Under the pieces are notes generated by a model. That model saw only the letters and a list, made by a program, of their open reading frames with translations. It did not search any database and had not been told where the DNA came from. The position numbers and the translations under genes are program-made. Source: Alphaproteobacteria bacterium (GTDB lineage: Bacteria > Pseudomonadota > Alphaproteobacteria > SHVZ01). Taken from it: a stretch of 32,256 bases of DNA. The DNA lies in assembly GCA_016869285.1 (NCBI GenBank), contig VGEN01000035.1, positions 1 through 32,256 of the forward strand, read 5' to 3'. Positions 1 through 7,430 of this stretch are shown here, one piece after another. Every line of letters starts with the position of its first letter. Position 1 is the first letter of the stretch.

Positions 1-656
1 AGGCGGTCGAAGGCGGGAAAGCGCGCCGGATCGGCGAAATTGTCGGCCATGGAGTCGAGGTTGAGCGATGTGGCGAACAGCATCGCCGAATAGGCGATCT
101 TGCCCCAGAGATAGCCCCAGATGTTGTCGCTGAGCTTGGCGTTCGGCTCGAAGACCTGCATGAGCGCGTGCATCGCCTTGGTGCGCTCGCGGATCGAGCC
201 ATCGATCTCGCCGATCACCAGCGCGCCGCGGCTGCCGAGCATGATGCGCCCCGGCCCCATCAGGTCGCCCGAGAAGTTCACGAAGCAGCCCATGGTGCGA
301 TCACCACCGAGCTTCCTTGCGATCGCCACCTCGTTGAGGCCGTTCTGGGCCGAGAGCACGAAGCCGCCGGGCGCCACATGCTTCGCCAGCATGTCGACCG
401 CGGCCTCGGTCGTCTGAGCCTTCACGCCGAGCACGACGCGGCGATAGGTCCCGGTCACCTCCTCCGGCATCCGGGCATCGAGCTTCTGGGTGAACCGGTC
501 GACGGGGCCCTCGATGATCATGCCCCTGGTGCGGCAGGCTTCGACGTGATCGCGCTGCACGTCGACCGCGACGACGGGGATGCCGGCGCGCGTCCACCAG
601 GCGGCGAGCGTGCCGCCGATCGCCCCAGAGCCCCAGGTTAGGACCGGATCGCTCAT
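1..656 (-). CDS. Ketopantoate reductase (ApbA/PanE)-like oxidoreductase, 3' end cut by window edge
   Basis: This is the N-terminal ~218 residues of a 2-dehydropantoate 2-reductase-family NAD(P)H oxidoreductase; the C-terminal helical domain lies beyond base 1. Reading leftward from the ATG at 656, residues 8-15 form a Rossmann nucleotide-binding turn (TWGSGAIGG). VVAVDV follows as the second strand, and SAQNGLNE near residue 103 is the QNG signature of the family. A WGKIAYSA segment near residue 205 sits where the catalytic-lysine helix is expected. The start overlaps the stop of the upstream asparaginase gene by four bases (ATGA), so the two are translationally coupled. Family members outside pantothenate synthesis reduce or oxidise assorted 2-keto or hydroxy acids. 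Here, next to amidases and a peptide importer, a catabolic role is more likely than vitamin B5 synthesis, but that is inference. Confidence 0.82.
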   Translation of the reverse strand, partial: MSDPVLTWGSGAIGGTLAAWWTRAGIPVVAVDVQRDHVEACRTRGMIIEGPVDRFTQKLDARMPEEVTGTYRRVVLGVKAQTTEAAVDMLAKHVAPGGFVLSAQNGLNEVAIARKLGGDRTMGCFVNFSGDLMGPGRIMLGSRGALVIGEIDGSIRERTKAMHALMQVFEPNAKLSDNIWGYLWGKIAYSAMLFATSLNLDSMADNFADPARFPAFDR

Positions 657-1603
657 GCCACGCCCATCGCATGCACCTCCTGGTGCGTGGCGACGTAGAC
701 GCGCCCGTCGGTCTCGACCCAGCCGCGTGCCATGCCGAGCGTATTGAAGGGCGCGTAGACCTTGCCGCCGGCGTCGACGGAGATCAGCCCGGCTCCGATC
801 TTGTGCGAGCCGACGGCGGCGATCACGGCGTCAGCCGCCTCGCGCAGCCCCTTGCCGGCGTAGCGCATCCGCGCCGAGACATCGTAGGCGGCGACCCGGC
901 GGATGAAGATCTCTCCCATGCCGGTGCAGGAGACCGCGCAGATGCCATTGGCGGCATAGGTGCCGGCACCGATGATCGGCGAGTCGCCGACGCGCCCCCC
1001 TGGCTTGTTGTTGAAGCCGCCGGTCGAGGTTCCGGCGGCGAGATTGCCTTTGGCATCGAGCGCAACCGCGCCGACGGTGCCGTGGCGCTCGGCCTCGCTC
1101 GCCATGGCAATCTCCTGGCGTGCCGACTTCGCCTTGAGCGAGGCCAGCGCCTCGACACGGCGCGGCGTAGTGAAATAGCTGTTGGGTACGATATCGAGCC
1201 CGACGCGCTGGGCGAACTCGTCCGCCGGCGCTCCGGCGATCAGGAGCAGGTCGGACTTCTCCATGACCGCGCGCGCCGCCTTGATCGGATTCCTGATCGT
1301 GCGCACCGCGCAGATGGCGCCGGCGCCGAGCGTTTCGCCGTCCATGATCGAGGCATCGAGCTCATGCTCTGAATGCTCGGTCAGCGCCGCGCCATGGCCG
1401 GCATTGAAGTGCGGCGAGTCCTCCATGACGACGACGGCGGCCTCGACCGCCTCGACGGCACGGCCGCCGCGCGAAAGAATCTTCCAGGCCGAGTGCAGGG
1501 AGTCGGCGAGGTGCTGGCGCGTCTCCGCCCAGTCCACCTCGCTCAGGAGGTGCGGGGCGAGCGTACCGCAGCCGCCGTGAATGCCGATCGCAATGTTGGC
1601 CAT
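653..1603 (-). CDS. Isoaspartyl peptidase / plant-type L-asparaginase (Ntn hydrolase)
   Basis: This 316-residue protein is a class 2 (plant-type) asparaginase/beta-aspartyl peptidase. The family is made as a precursor that cleaves itself before a threonine, which becomes the N-terminal nucleophile. The family start motif is seen as IGIHGGCG at residues 6-13. The autoproteolysis site HGTVGAVALD places the nucleophile at Thr176, and GTSTGG at 191-196 supplies the second active-site threonine. Length is normal for the family. It would release aspartate from beta-aspartyl peptides or asparagine in the cytosol. The gene follows the terminator at 1608-1639 in the operon of the binding protein, so it is probably expressed by readthrough or from its own weak promoter. 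Only a poor ribosome-binding site (CGAG) precedes the ATG. True substrates could be other beta-linked amides. Confidence 0.9.
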   Translation of the reverse strand: MANIAIGIHGGCGTLAPHLLSEVDWAETRQHLADSLHSAWKILSRGGRAVEAVEAAVVVMEDSPHFNAGHGAALTEHSEHELDASIMDGETLGAGAICAVRTIRNPIKAARAVMEKSDLLLIAGAPADEFAQRVGLDIVPNSYFTTPRRVEALASLKAKSARQEIAMASEAERHGTVGAVALDAKGNLAAGTSTGGFNNKPGGRVGDSPIIGAGTYAANGICAVSCTGMGEIFIRRVAAYDVSARMRYAGKGLREAADAVIAAVGSHKIGAGLISVDAGGKVYAPFNTLGMARGWVETDGRVYVATHQEVHAMGVA

Positions 1604-1607
1604 CTCG

Positions 1608-1639
1608 AAAAAACGGTGGCGCCGTCTCCGGCGCCACCG
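1608..1639 (-). terminator. Intrinsic terminator after the binding-protein gene
   Basis: A perfect 10-bp stem (CGGTGGCGCC at 1614-1623 pairing with 1630-1639) encloses a 6-base loop. Read leftward it is followed directly by six T residues on the transcript strand (1613 to 1608). It lies 22 bases past the stop of the solute-binding-protein gene and 5 bases before the asparaginase start. That is the classic rho-independent form. Its position inside an operon predicts that downstream enzymes are made at lower level than the binding protein. Confidence 0.85.
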
Positions 1640-1660
1640 CTCTCTTTGGTTGCTTGCTCC

Positions 1661-3250
1661 CTACTTCGCGGGCTTGATGTTCATTGCCAGCGTGTCCTCA
1701 TCGACCCGCGCCTTGATCGTGACCTTGTCCTTCTGCATCGCCCAGGCCGAGCTCACGGCGACCAACGGCAGGCGCGGCCGGTCGAGGGCGACAAGCTCGT
1801 TGGCCTGCTCGAGGAACGAACGGCGCTTGTTCTCGTCCATCTCGACCGCGGCATCCTGGATCAGCTTGTCCATGACCGGGTTCTTGTAGTGATGCACGTT
1901 AAACGCCCCGAACCTCTTCTCGGGATCGTTCGAATGCGCGATCGACGAGAGCGTGTAGTGCGCCTCGCCGGTCAGCGTGCCCCAACCCGACATCGACATC
2001 GAGAACTCGGCGCGCGAGCGGGCCGGGAAGAACACCGCGCCTGGCTGCGAGTTCGCTTGCGCGTCGATGCCGACCGCGGCCAGCATCTGCGCCACCGAGG
2101 TCCCAACCTGGCGGTCGCCCGGCAGGCGGTCATTGGTGAAGCTGAAGGTGACCTTGAAGCCGTTCGGATATCCGGCATCCGACAGCAGCTTCTTCGCTGC
2201 CGCCGGGTCGTATTTCCGTTCCGGCAGCTTCTTCGAGTAGCCGAAGATGCTGGGTGTCACCAGCTGGTTCTGCGGCTTGCCAAGCCCTTCCATGGCGATC
2301 TCCGCCAGCGCCTTGCGGTCGATCGCGAGATCGATCGCCTCGCGCACGCGCGGGTCCTGCATCGGATTCTTCGGCAGCGCCGAGCCGTCCTTGGCGGTGA
2401 TCTGCGGGGGCTTGTCCCGCATGTCGAGCTCGATGTTGAAGACATAGACGCTGTCGATAGTGACGACATTGAGCTTGGGATCGCGCTTGAGCGAAGCGAC
2501 GTCGGTCGCCGGCACACGGACGATGAGGTCGACCTGCCCGGCCTTGAGCTGGGCGACGCGCGCCGCATCGTTCGGCAGCTCCTTGCGGACATGACGCGCC
2601 CAGGGCTCCTTCGGGCCCCAGAAATTATCGTTGCGATCGAGGACCAGCTGCTCCTTCGGCGTCCACGAGACGAACTTATAGGGGCCGGTGCCGATCGCCG
2701 CCTTGCCTGAGTTGAAGGCCGGGTTGGAGGTATCCTTGTCGAGACCGGTCGCCGCCTTCGCCGAGACGATGAACAGGCGGATGAAGTCGTTCGGCAGGTT
2801 CGGCGCAGGACCGTCGGTCTTGATGCGGATCGTGTGCGGATCGACGATCTCAACCGACTGCACGCGGCGGACATAGATGGTGAGCGGGTTGGCGCCGGTC
2901 ACCTCCGGAATGCGCTCGATCGAGAACTTCACGTCCTCGGCGGTGAAGTCGGAGCCGTCGTGAAACTTGACGCCCTTGCGGAGCTTGAACTCCCAGGTCG
3001 TGTTGTCGACCGCCTTCCAGCTTTCGGCCAGCCTGGGCTCGATCTCGAGCCCGTCGCCCGACCAGGTCAGCGTATCGAAGATCTGCTTCAGCGCCTCGGC
3101 ATGGGTGCCGGTGGCGGTGAAGTGCGGATCGATCGATTCCGGACCCGCGCGCACGCCGATGTTCAAAGTCTGCGCTTGCGATGCCATCGCCGCAACCGCT
3201 ACGGCGCCGAATACGATCGCGGCGCTGAGTCCCAGTCTGTGAAGCCTCAT
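1661..3250 (-). CDS. ABC transporter solute-binding protein, family 5 (peptide/opine type), Sec-exported
   Basis: A 529-residue periplasmic binding protein of the DppA/OppA family (SBP_bac_5). A Sec signal peptide is visible: basic MRLHR, a hydrophobic stretch to about residue 23, and likely cleavage near residue 26 (after SQA). The mature part begins with the family pattern LNIGVRAGPESIDPHFTAT and then EPRLAESWK. Next comes the W-x-F-x-L-R-K-G-V-x-F-H-D-G block near residues 86-99. The ribosome-binding site AGGGAG lies 8 bases from the ATG, inside the end of the marR-type gene, and only 5 bases separate the genes, so they form one operon. Its membrane partners are probably encoded on the other strand (4616-8425) across a shared divergent promoter. 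Family 5 proteins bind peptides, opines, nickel-chelates or other oligomers; the ligand is not predictable here. Confidence 0.92.
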   Translation of the reverse strand: MRLHRLGLSAAIVFGAVAVAAMASQAQTLNIGVRAGPESIDPHFTATGTHAEALKQIFDTLTWSGDGLEIEPRLAESWKAVDNTTWEFKLRKGVKFHDGSDFTAEDVKFSIERIPEVTGANPLTIYVRRVQSVEIVDPHTIRIKTDGPAPNLPNDFIRLFIVSAKAATGLDKDTSNPAFNSGKAAIGTGPYKFVSWTPKEQLVLDRNDNFWGPKEPWARHVRKELPNDAARVAQLKAGQVDLIVRVPATDVASLKRDPKLNVVTIDSVYVFNIELDMRDKPPQITAKDGSALPKNPMQDPRVREAIDLAIDRKALAEIAMEGLGKPQNQLVTPSIFGYSKKLPERKYDPAAAKKLLSDAGYPNGFKVTFSFTNDRLPGDRQVGTSVAQMLAAVGIDAQANSQPGAVFFPARSRAEFSMSMSGWGTLTGEAHYTLSSIAHSNDPEKRFGAFNVHHYKNPVMDKLIQDAAVEMDENKRRSFLEQANELVALDRPRLPLVAVSSAWAMQKDKVTIKARVDEDTLAMNIKPAK

Positions 3251-3255
3251 GTCCG

Positions 3256-3798
3256 TTACTCCCTGTGTTCTTCAGTGGGCCAGTTCGGAGAATCGACGAC
3301 GAGCTTGGCGAGCAGCTTGGACAAAACTTGCTGCTCGCCCGGGGTAAGTTCGGAAAGCATCCGTCTCTCATGGGCAACCATCGGCGGCACGCTCTCCGCA
3401 AGGATGCGGCGAGCCTCCGCGGTCAGGTGCAGGACGAAGCTGCGGCGATCGCTCGAATCCAGCGCGCGACGGATCAGCTTGCGCCTAATCAGCCGGTGAA
3501 TGGCTCGGCTGATCGTGTTCTTCGGGAATCCGGCGGTATCGCAGATGTCCTGGGCGGCGATGCCATCGCGGAGCGACAGCGAGTAGAGCACCAGATATTC
3601 CGGTCGCGAGAGGCCATGGCGATCCGCGATCCGGCCATAGACCGGGCCGTTGAAGCGCAGCGCCAGATAGTTGATCCGGAAAGAGAACCAGCACGGATTC
3701 TCCCAGAGCTTGGTCGCGATCAGGGGATGAATGCGCGCATCGGCGAAGGCTTCGGCCTCCGCCGTGCGGCTTCGGTTCATTGGTCCGGAATCGGGCAC
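3256..3798 (-). CDS. MarR-family transcriptional regulator
   Basis: A winged-helix regulator of about 180 residues. The recognition segment is at about residues 82-104 (AAQDICDTAGFPKNTISRAI). The MarR wing signature D-x-x-D-R-R is seen as DSSDRR at 114-119, followed by a long C-terminal dimerisation helix. I chose the GTG at 3798 because GAGGG lies seven bases upstream; an ATG at 3780 is the main alternative. A GTG at 3846 is also open but would place the coding region over the inverted repeats at 3816-3862. The gene is divergent from the creatininase/ABC operon and cotranscribed with the binding protein. The likely job is autoregulation and control of both operons in response to the imported compound or a breakdown product, as is common for MarR proteins. 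Confidence 0.85.
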   Translation of the reverse strand: MPDSGPMNRSRTAEAEAFADARIHPLIATKLWENPCWFSFRINYLALRFNGPVYGRIADRHGLSRPEYLVLYSLSLRDGIAAQDICDTAGFPKNTISRAIHRLIRRKLIRRALDSSDRRSFVLHLTAEARRILAESVPPMVAHERRMLSELTPGEQQVLSKLLAKLVVDSPNWPTEEHRE

Positions 3799-3815
3799 CG
3801 GGCCACCCTCTTGAT

Positions 3816-3831
3816 AGTTCCAGATGGAACT
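3816..3831. promoter_or_regulatory. Candidate MarR operator: 16-bp palindrome
   Basis: The sequence AGTTCCAGATGGAACT has perfect 6-bp arms around a 4-base centre, a size that suits a winged-helix dimer. It lies just upstream of the chosen start and ribosome-binding site of the divergent marR-type gene. The same AGTTCC half-site recurs at 3857-3862. Assignment to this regulator is inferred from position and symmetry. Confidence 0.5.
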
Positions 3832-3871
3832 TGACGACGTTTGCACGTCTCGGTCAAGTTCCTCTTAAGAG
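3826..3871. promoter_or_regulatory. Divergent promoter region with 10-bp inverted repeat and adjacent palindrome
   Basis: Perfect 10-bp arms GGAACTTGAC (3826-3835) and GTCAAGTTCC (3853-3862) are separated by 17 bases. Each arm contains a TTGAC element facing inward: TTGACG at 3831 on the + strand, and TTGACC at 3857 to 3852 on the - strand. Seventeen bases on, each meets TCAAGT, a weak -10-like hexamer. The repeat could therefore be two overlapping divergent promoters with built-in operators. A nested GACGT-TTGC-ACGTC repeat lies at 3836-3849, and a perfect 10-bp palindrome CTCTTAAGAG abuts at 3862-3871. The promoter reading is tentative because the -10 elements are poor. Confidence 0.45.
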
Positions 3872-3886
3872 CTTGGGGAGGCCGCG

Positions 3887-4588
3887 ATGCGAATTGCCGA
3901 CATGACCTGGATGCAGGTCGAGGAGCGAGTCAAGCGCGACGATCGATGCGTGCTGCCGCTCGGCAGCGTCGAGCAGCACGCCTATCTGAGCCTCTGCGTC
4001 GATCAGATCCTCTCGGAGAAGGTGTCGGTCGACGCCGCCGAGCCGCTCGGCGTGCCGGTCTATCCTGCAGTGCCCTTCGGGCTCACCCCGTATTTCTCCG
4101 ACTTCTCCGGCACCGTGTCGCTGCGCGTCACCACCTACATGGCGCTGATCGAGGACATCCTCGAAAGCTTCTACCAGAGCGGCTTCCGCCGCATCGTCGC
4201 GGTCAACGGACATGGCGGCAACTCGCCCGTGCAGGGGCTGCTCAAGGAGTGGATGGGCCGCCGGCGCGATGCGCGTGTGAAGTTCCACAACTGGTACAAC
4301 GCACCCAAGACCTGGGCGAAGGTTCAGGAGATCGATCCCGCCGCCAGCCATGCGAGCTGGATGGAGAACTTTCCCTGGACGCGCGTGCCCGGCGTTTCGC
4401 CGCCCAAGGATGCCAAGCCGCTGGTCGACGTGAAGCGTATGGCCCATGCCAATCCCGCCGAGGTGCGCCGGATCGTCGGCGACGGCAATTTCCACGGCCG
4501 CTACGAGCGCTCCGACAACGAGATGCTGGCGCTGTGGCAGGTCGCGGTCGAGGAGACGCGCGATGTCATCGACCGCGACTGGGCCTAA
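3887..4588 (+). CDS. Creatininase-family amidohydrolase
   Basis: A 233-residue metal-dependent amidohydrolase of the creatininase family. Likely metal ligands are visible in the family pattern: PLGSVEQH gives Glu29 and His31, Asp39 follows in CVDQIL, and NGHGGN at 107-112 gives His109. HASWMEN near residue 155 provides a late glutamate at 160. GSVEQHAY differs slightly from the usual GSxExHGPHLP, as the HG pair is HA here, so the substrate may differ from creatinine. GGGGAGG five bases before the ATG is a strong ribosome-binding site. It is the first gene of the rightward operon and directly precedes the importer permeases, which suggests it acts on the imported compound. Family members hydrolyse creatinine, formamides and other cyclic or linear amides in the cytosol. 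Confidence 0.87.
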   Translation: MRIADMTWMQVEERVKRDDRCVLPLGSVEQHAYLSLCVDQILSEKVSVDAAEPLGVPVYPAVPFGLTPYFSDFSGTVSLRVTTYMALIEDILESFYQSGFRRIVAVNGHGGNSPVQGLLKEWMGRRRDARVKFHNWYNAPKTWAKVQEIDPAASHASWMENFPWTRVPGVSPPKDAKPLVDVKRMAHANPAEVRRIVGDGNFHGRYERSDNEMLALWQVAVEETRDVIDRDWA

Positions 4589-4615
4589 GTCCGGACCTCG
4601 ATAGGAAGAGCCGCC

Positions 4616-5587
4616 ATGCTCGGCTTCCTCATCCAGCGCCTGCTGCAGGCCGTGGCCGTCATGGTGGTCATCTCAGCGTTGGTCTTCGTCGGCGTCTTCG
4701 CCATCGGCAATCCGATCGACGTGCTGATCGCGCCCGACGCGACCCAGGACATCCGCCTCGACACCATCCGCCGCTACGGCTTCGACCAGCCGCTATGGAA
4801 GCAGTACCTGAACTTCGTCACCAGCCTGGTTCAGGGCGATTTCGGGCGTTCCTTCGTCTTCAACATGCCGGTGCTCCAGCTCATCCTCTCGCGCCTGCCG
4901 GCAACGCTGGAGCTGACCCTGGTCGCCGTCATCGGCGCCACGATCATCGGCGTGCCCTTGGGCATGTATGCCGGCTACCGCCCCAACGCGGTCGCCTCGC
5001 GCGCGATCATGGGGGCCTCGGTGCTGGGCTTTTCCCTGCCGACCTTCTGGATCGGCATCCTTTTCATCATGGGCTTCGCGGTCGAGCTCGGCTGGCTGCC
5101 GGCAGGCGGCCGCGGCGACACGGTCGAGGCCTGGGGCATCCAGTGGAGCGTGCTGACGCTCAACGGCTGGTCGCATCTCGTCCTGCCGGCGCTCACGCTC
5201 TCGCTCTTCCGCATGGCGCTGATGATCCGCATGGCGCGCGCCGGCATGCGCGAGGCGATGCTCTCGGACTATGTGCGCTTCGCCCGCGCCCAGGGCATCT
5301 CCGACGGCAAGGTGATCTTCGGCCATGTTCTCAAGAACATCTCAATCCCGCTGGTCACCGTATTCGGCCTCGAACTCGCGGCCACCATGGCTTTTGCTGT
5401 GGTGACCGAGACGATCTTCTCCTGGCCGGGCCTGGGCAAGTTGATCATCGACTCGATCCAGTCGCTCGACCGGCCGGTGATGGTGGCTTACCTGATGCTC
5501 GTCGCCTTCCTCTTCATCATGATCAACTTCTCGGTCGACATCGCCTATGCGGCGCTCGATCCGCGCGTGCGGTCGGGGCGGACCTGA
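4616..5587 (+). CDS. ABC transporter permease, DppB/OppB type
   Basis: A 323-residue inner-membrane permease. It has an N-terminal membrane helix (residues 6-30), a periplasmic loop with the typical GFDQPLWKQY and GDFGRSF motifs (54-80), and then about five further membrane segments. The cytoplasmic coupling loop that contacts the ATPase (EAA motif) is at about 213-241, reading DYVRFARAQGISDGKVIFGH. LDPRVR near the C-terminus is also characteristic of the family. AGGAAG precedes the ATG at normal distance. Its stop overlaps the next permease start (TGATG). It would pair with the DppC-type protein encoded next to form the translocation channel. Confidence 0.93.
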   Translation: MLGFLIQRLLQAVAVMVVISALVFVGVFAIGNPIDVLIAPDATQDIRLDTIRRYGFDQPLWKQYLNFVTSLVQGDFGRSFVFNMPVLQLILSRLPATLELTLVAVIGATIIGVPLGMYAGYRPNAVASRAIMGASVLGFSLPTFWIGILFIMGFAVELGWLPAGGRGDTVEAWGIQWSVLTLNGWSHLVLPALTLSLFRMALMIRMARAGMREAMLSDYVRFARAQGISDGKVIFGHVLKNISIPLVTVFGLELAATMAFAVVTETIFSWPGLGKLIIDSIQSLDRPVMVAYLMLVAFLFIMINFSVDIAYAALDPRVRSGRT

Positions 5588-6468
5588 TGCGCCGCGACGC
5601 CTCGCCCTTCATCCGCTTCTGGATCGAGTTCGCCGAGAACCGGCTGGCGCTGGCGGCGCTCGGCGTCGTGATCCTGGTTGTCGGCGCCGCGATCCTGGCG
5701 CCGTTGTTCACGCCGCAAGATCCTTACGACATCGGCAAGCTGGTCCTCGGCGATGCGCGCCGCCCGCCGGGGCATGTCGGCTCCGGCGGCTATGTCCATC
5801 TTCTCGGCACCGACGCGCAGGGCCGCGACCTGTGGTCGGCGATCCTCTACGGGTTGCGCATCTCGATCCAGATCGGCATCACCGCCGGCGCCGTCGCCTT
5901 CATCGTCGGCGGCTCGCTCGGCACGATCGCCGCCTTCGCCGGCGGTCGTACAGAAGCGCTGATCATGCGCTTCATCGACCTGCAGCTCTCCTTCCCGGCG
6001 ATCCTGCTGGCGCTGGTGATCTCGGCGATCCTGGGCCAGGGCAAGTGGCAGCTCACGATCGCGCTGGTCGCCTCGCAATACGCCTACTTTGCCCGCACGG
6101 CGCATGGCGCCGCCGTTGCCGAGCGCGCCAAGGAGTACATCGAGGCGGCGCTGTCGACGCCGCTCTCCTCGCGCGTCGTCGTCTTCCGCCACATCCTGCC
6201 CAACTGCATGCCGCCGCTGATCGTCGTCGCTACGGTTCAGATCGCCAACGCAATCTCGCTTGAGGCGACGCTTTCCTTCCTCGGCCTCGGCTTGCCAGTC
6301 ACGCACCCTTCTCTCGGCACGCTGATCTCGAACGGTTTCCAATACATGCTGTCCGGGCGCTACTGGATCTCGATCTATCCCGGCATCGCGCTGATCGTCC
6401 TGATCCTCGCCGTCAACCTGGTCGGCGACCAGATCCGCGACCAGCTGAATCCCAGGCTTCAGCGATGA
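5587..6468 (+). CDS. ABC transporter permease, DppC/OppC type
   Basis: A 293-residue membrane permease. It begins with a short cytoplasmic N-terminus and one membrane helix (about residues 20-41). LLGTDAQGRDLWS (72-84), the family's conserved periplasmic motif, follows, and then five membrane helices. The EAA coupling loop lies near 180-206 (ERAKEYIEAAL to FRHILPN), and EATLSFLGLGLP (226-237) is the usual late motif. I placed the start at the ATG overlapping the stop of the upstream permease because the N-terminus then matches family length; the reading frame stays open far upstream only by chance. It overlaps the next gene by four bases (ATGA). Confidence 0.93.
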   Translation: MRRDASPFIRFWIEFAENRLALAALGVVILVVGAAILAPLFTPQDPYDIGKLVLGDARRPPGHVGSGGYVHLLGTDAQGRDLWSAILYGLRISIQIGITAGAVAFIVGGSLGTIAAFAGGRTEALIMRFIDLQLSFPAILLALVISAILGQGKWQLTIALVASQYAYFARTAHGAAVAERAKEYIEAALSTPLSSRVVVFRHILPNCMPPLIVVATVQIANAISLEATLSFLGLGLPVTHPSLGTLISNGFQYMLSGRYWISIYPGIALIVLILAVNLVGDQIRDQLNPRLQR

Positions 6469-7430
6469 CAGCGGCACTCGAAGTTCGAGGTCTCAAGACT
6501 CACTTCTTCACCCGATCGGGTGCGGTGAAGGCCGTCGACGGCGTCGACCTGACAATCGAGCGCGGCCGCGTGCTCGGCCTGGTCGGCGAGTCGGGATCGG
6601 GCAAGAGCGTGACCGGGCTCTCGATCCTGGGCTTGATCGACCATCCCGGCCGCATCGTCGAAGGCTCGGTCAAGCTCGACGGGCAGGAGCTCGTCGGCCT
6701 CGATCGAGATGCGGCGCGTCGGGTGCGCGGGCGGCGGATCGCGATGATCTTCCAGGACCCGATGATGACGCTGAACCCGGTCTTGCGCGTCGGCACGCAG
6801 ATGTCCATGGCGCTGCGCGCGCACGAGACCGTCTCCAACGACACGGCACGCGAACGCTCCGTGAGGGCCCTTTCCCGCGTCGGCCTGCCGACGCCCGAGC
6901 AATGCCTCGCCGCCTATCCGCACCAGCTTTCCGGCGGCATGCGCCAGCGGGTGGCGATCGCGATCGCGCTGCTGCACAGCCCTTCGGTCATCGTCGCCGA
7001 CGAGCCGACTACTGCGCTCGATGTCTCGATCCAGGGGCAGATCCTACAGGAGATGCAGCGTCTCGGCGCCGAGACCGGCGTCGCCCTGGTCTGGATCACG
7101 CACGACCTCGCGGTCGTCTCCAGCCTCGCCCACGACATCGCGGTCATGTATGCCGGACGCATCGTCGAGCACGGGCCGACCGCCGATGTGCTCGCGCAAC
7201 CGCGCCATCCCTACACGCGCGGCCTTCTGGATTCGGTTCCCGGCGAGGCGAAGCCGGGCGAGAAGCTGGCGCAGATTCCCGGCAGCATCCCGGCCCTGAT
7301 CGACCTGCCGCCCGGCTGCGCTTTCCGCGCGCGCTGCAGCCGCGCCAGCGGCGCCTGCGAGGCCATGCCGGAGATCGCCGAGATCGGCGGCCGTCTCGCT
7401 CGCTGCTTCCATCCGCTGGAGGCGGCATGA
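6465..7430 (+). CDS. ABC transporter ATP-binding protein, DppD/OppD type
   Basis: A 321-residue cytosolic ATPase subunit. All nucleotide-binding motifs are intact: Walker A GESGSGKS at 41-48, Q-loop Gln97, signature LSGGMRQR at 155-162, Walker B VIVADEP with Glu180, and H-loop His213. The C-terminal oligopeptide-transporter extension (about 250-321) contains the HPYTRGLL motif and cysteines at 286, 291, 298 and 314. Such a cluster is seen in DppD proteins and can hold an iron-sulfur cluster in some. It forms a heterodimer with the following DppF-type subunit, and the two genes overlap by four bases. Confidence 0.94.
   Translation: MTAALEVRGLKTHFFTRSGAVKAVDGVDLTIERGRVLGLVGESGSGKSVTGLSILGLIDHPGRIVEGSVKLDGQELVGLDRDAARRVRGRRIAMIFQDPMMTLNPVLRVGTQMSMALRAHETVSNDTARERSVRALSRVGLPTPEQCLAAYPHQLSGGMRQRVAIAIALLHSPSVIVADEPTTALDVSIQGQILQEMQRLGAETGVALVWITHDLAVVSSLAHDIAVMYAGRIVEHGPTADVLAQPRHPYTRGLLDSVPGEAKPGEKLAQIPGSIPALIDLPPGCAFRARCSRASGACEAMPEIAEIGGRLARCFHPLEAA

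Noticed and set aside
3799..3846. Longer MarR start at GTG 3846
   Set aside because: It would put coding sequence over the inverted repeats and lacks a good ribosome-binding site; GTG 3798 has GAGGG seven bases upstream.
3841..5586. Long upstream extension of the DppC-type frame (open from 3841)
   Set aside because: The extra part runs inside the creatininase and DppB genes in another frame and has no family match; the DppC product starts normally at 5587.
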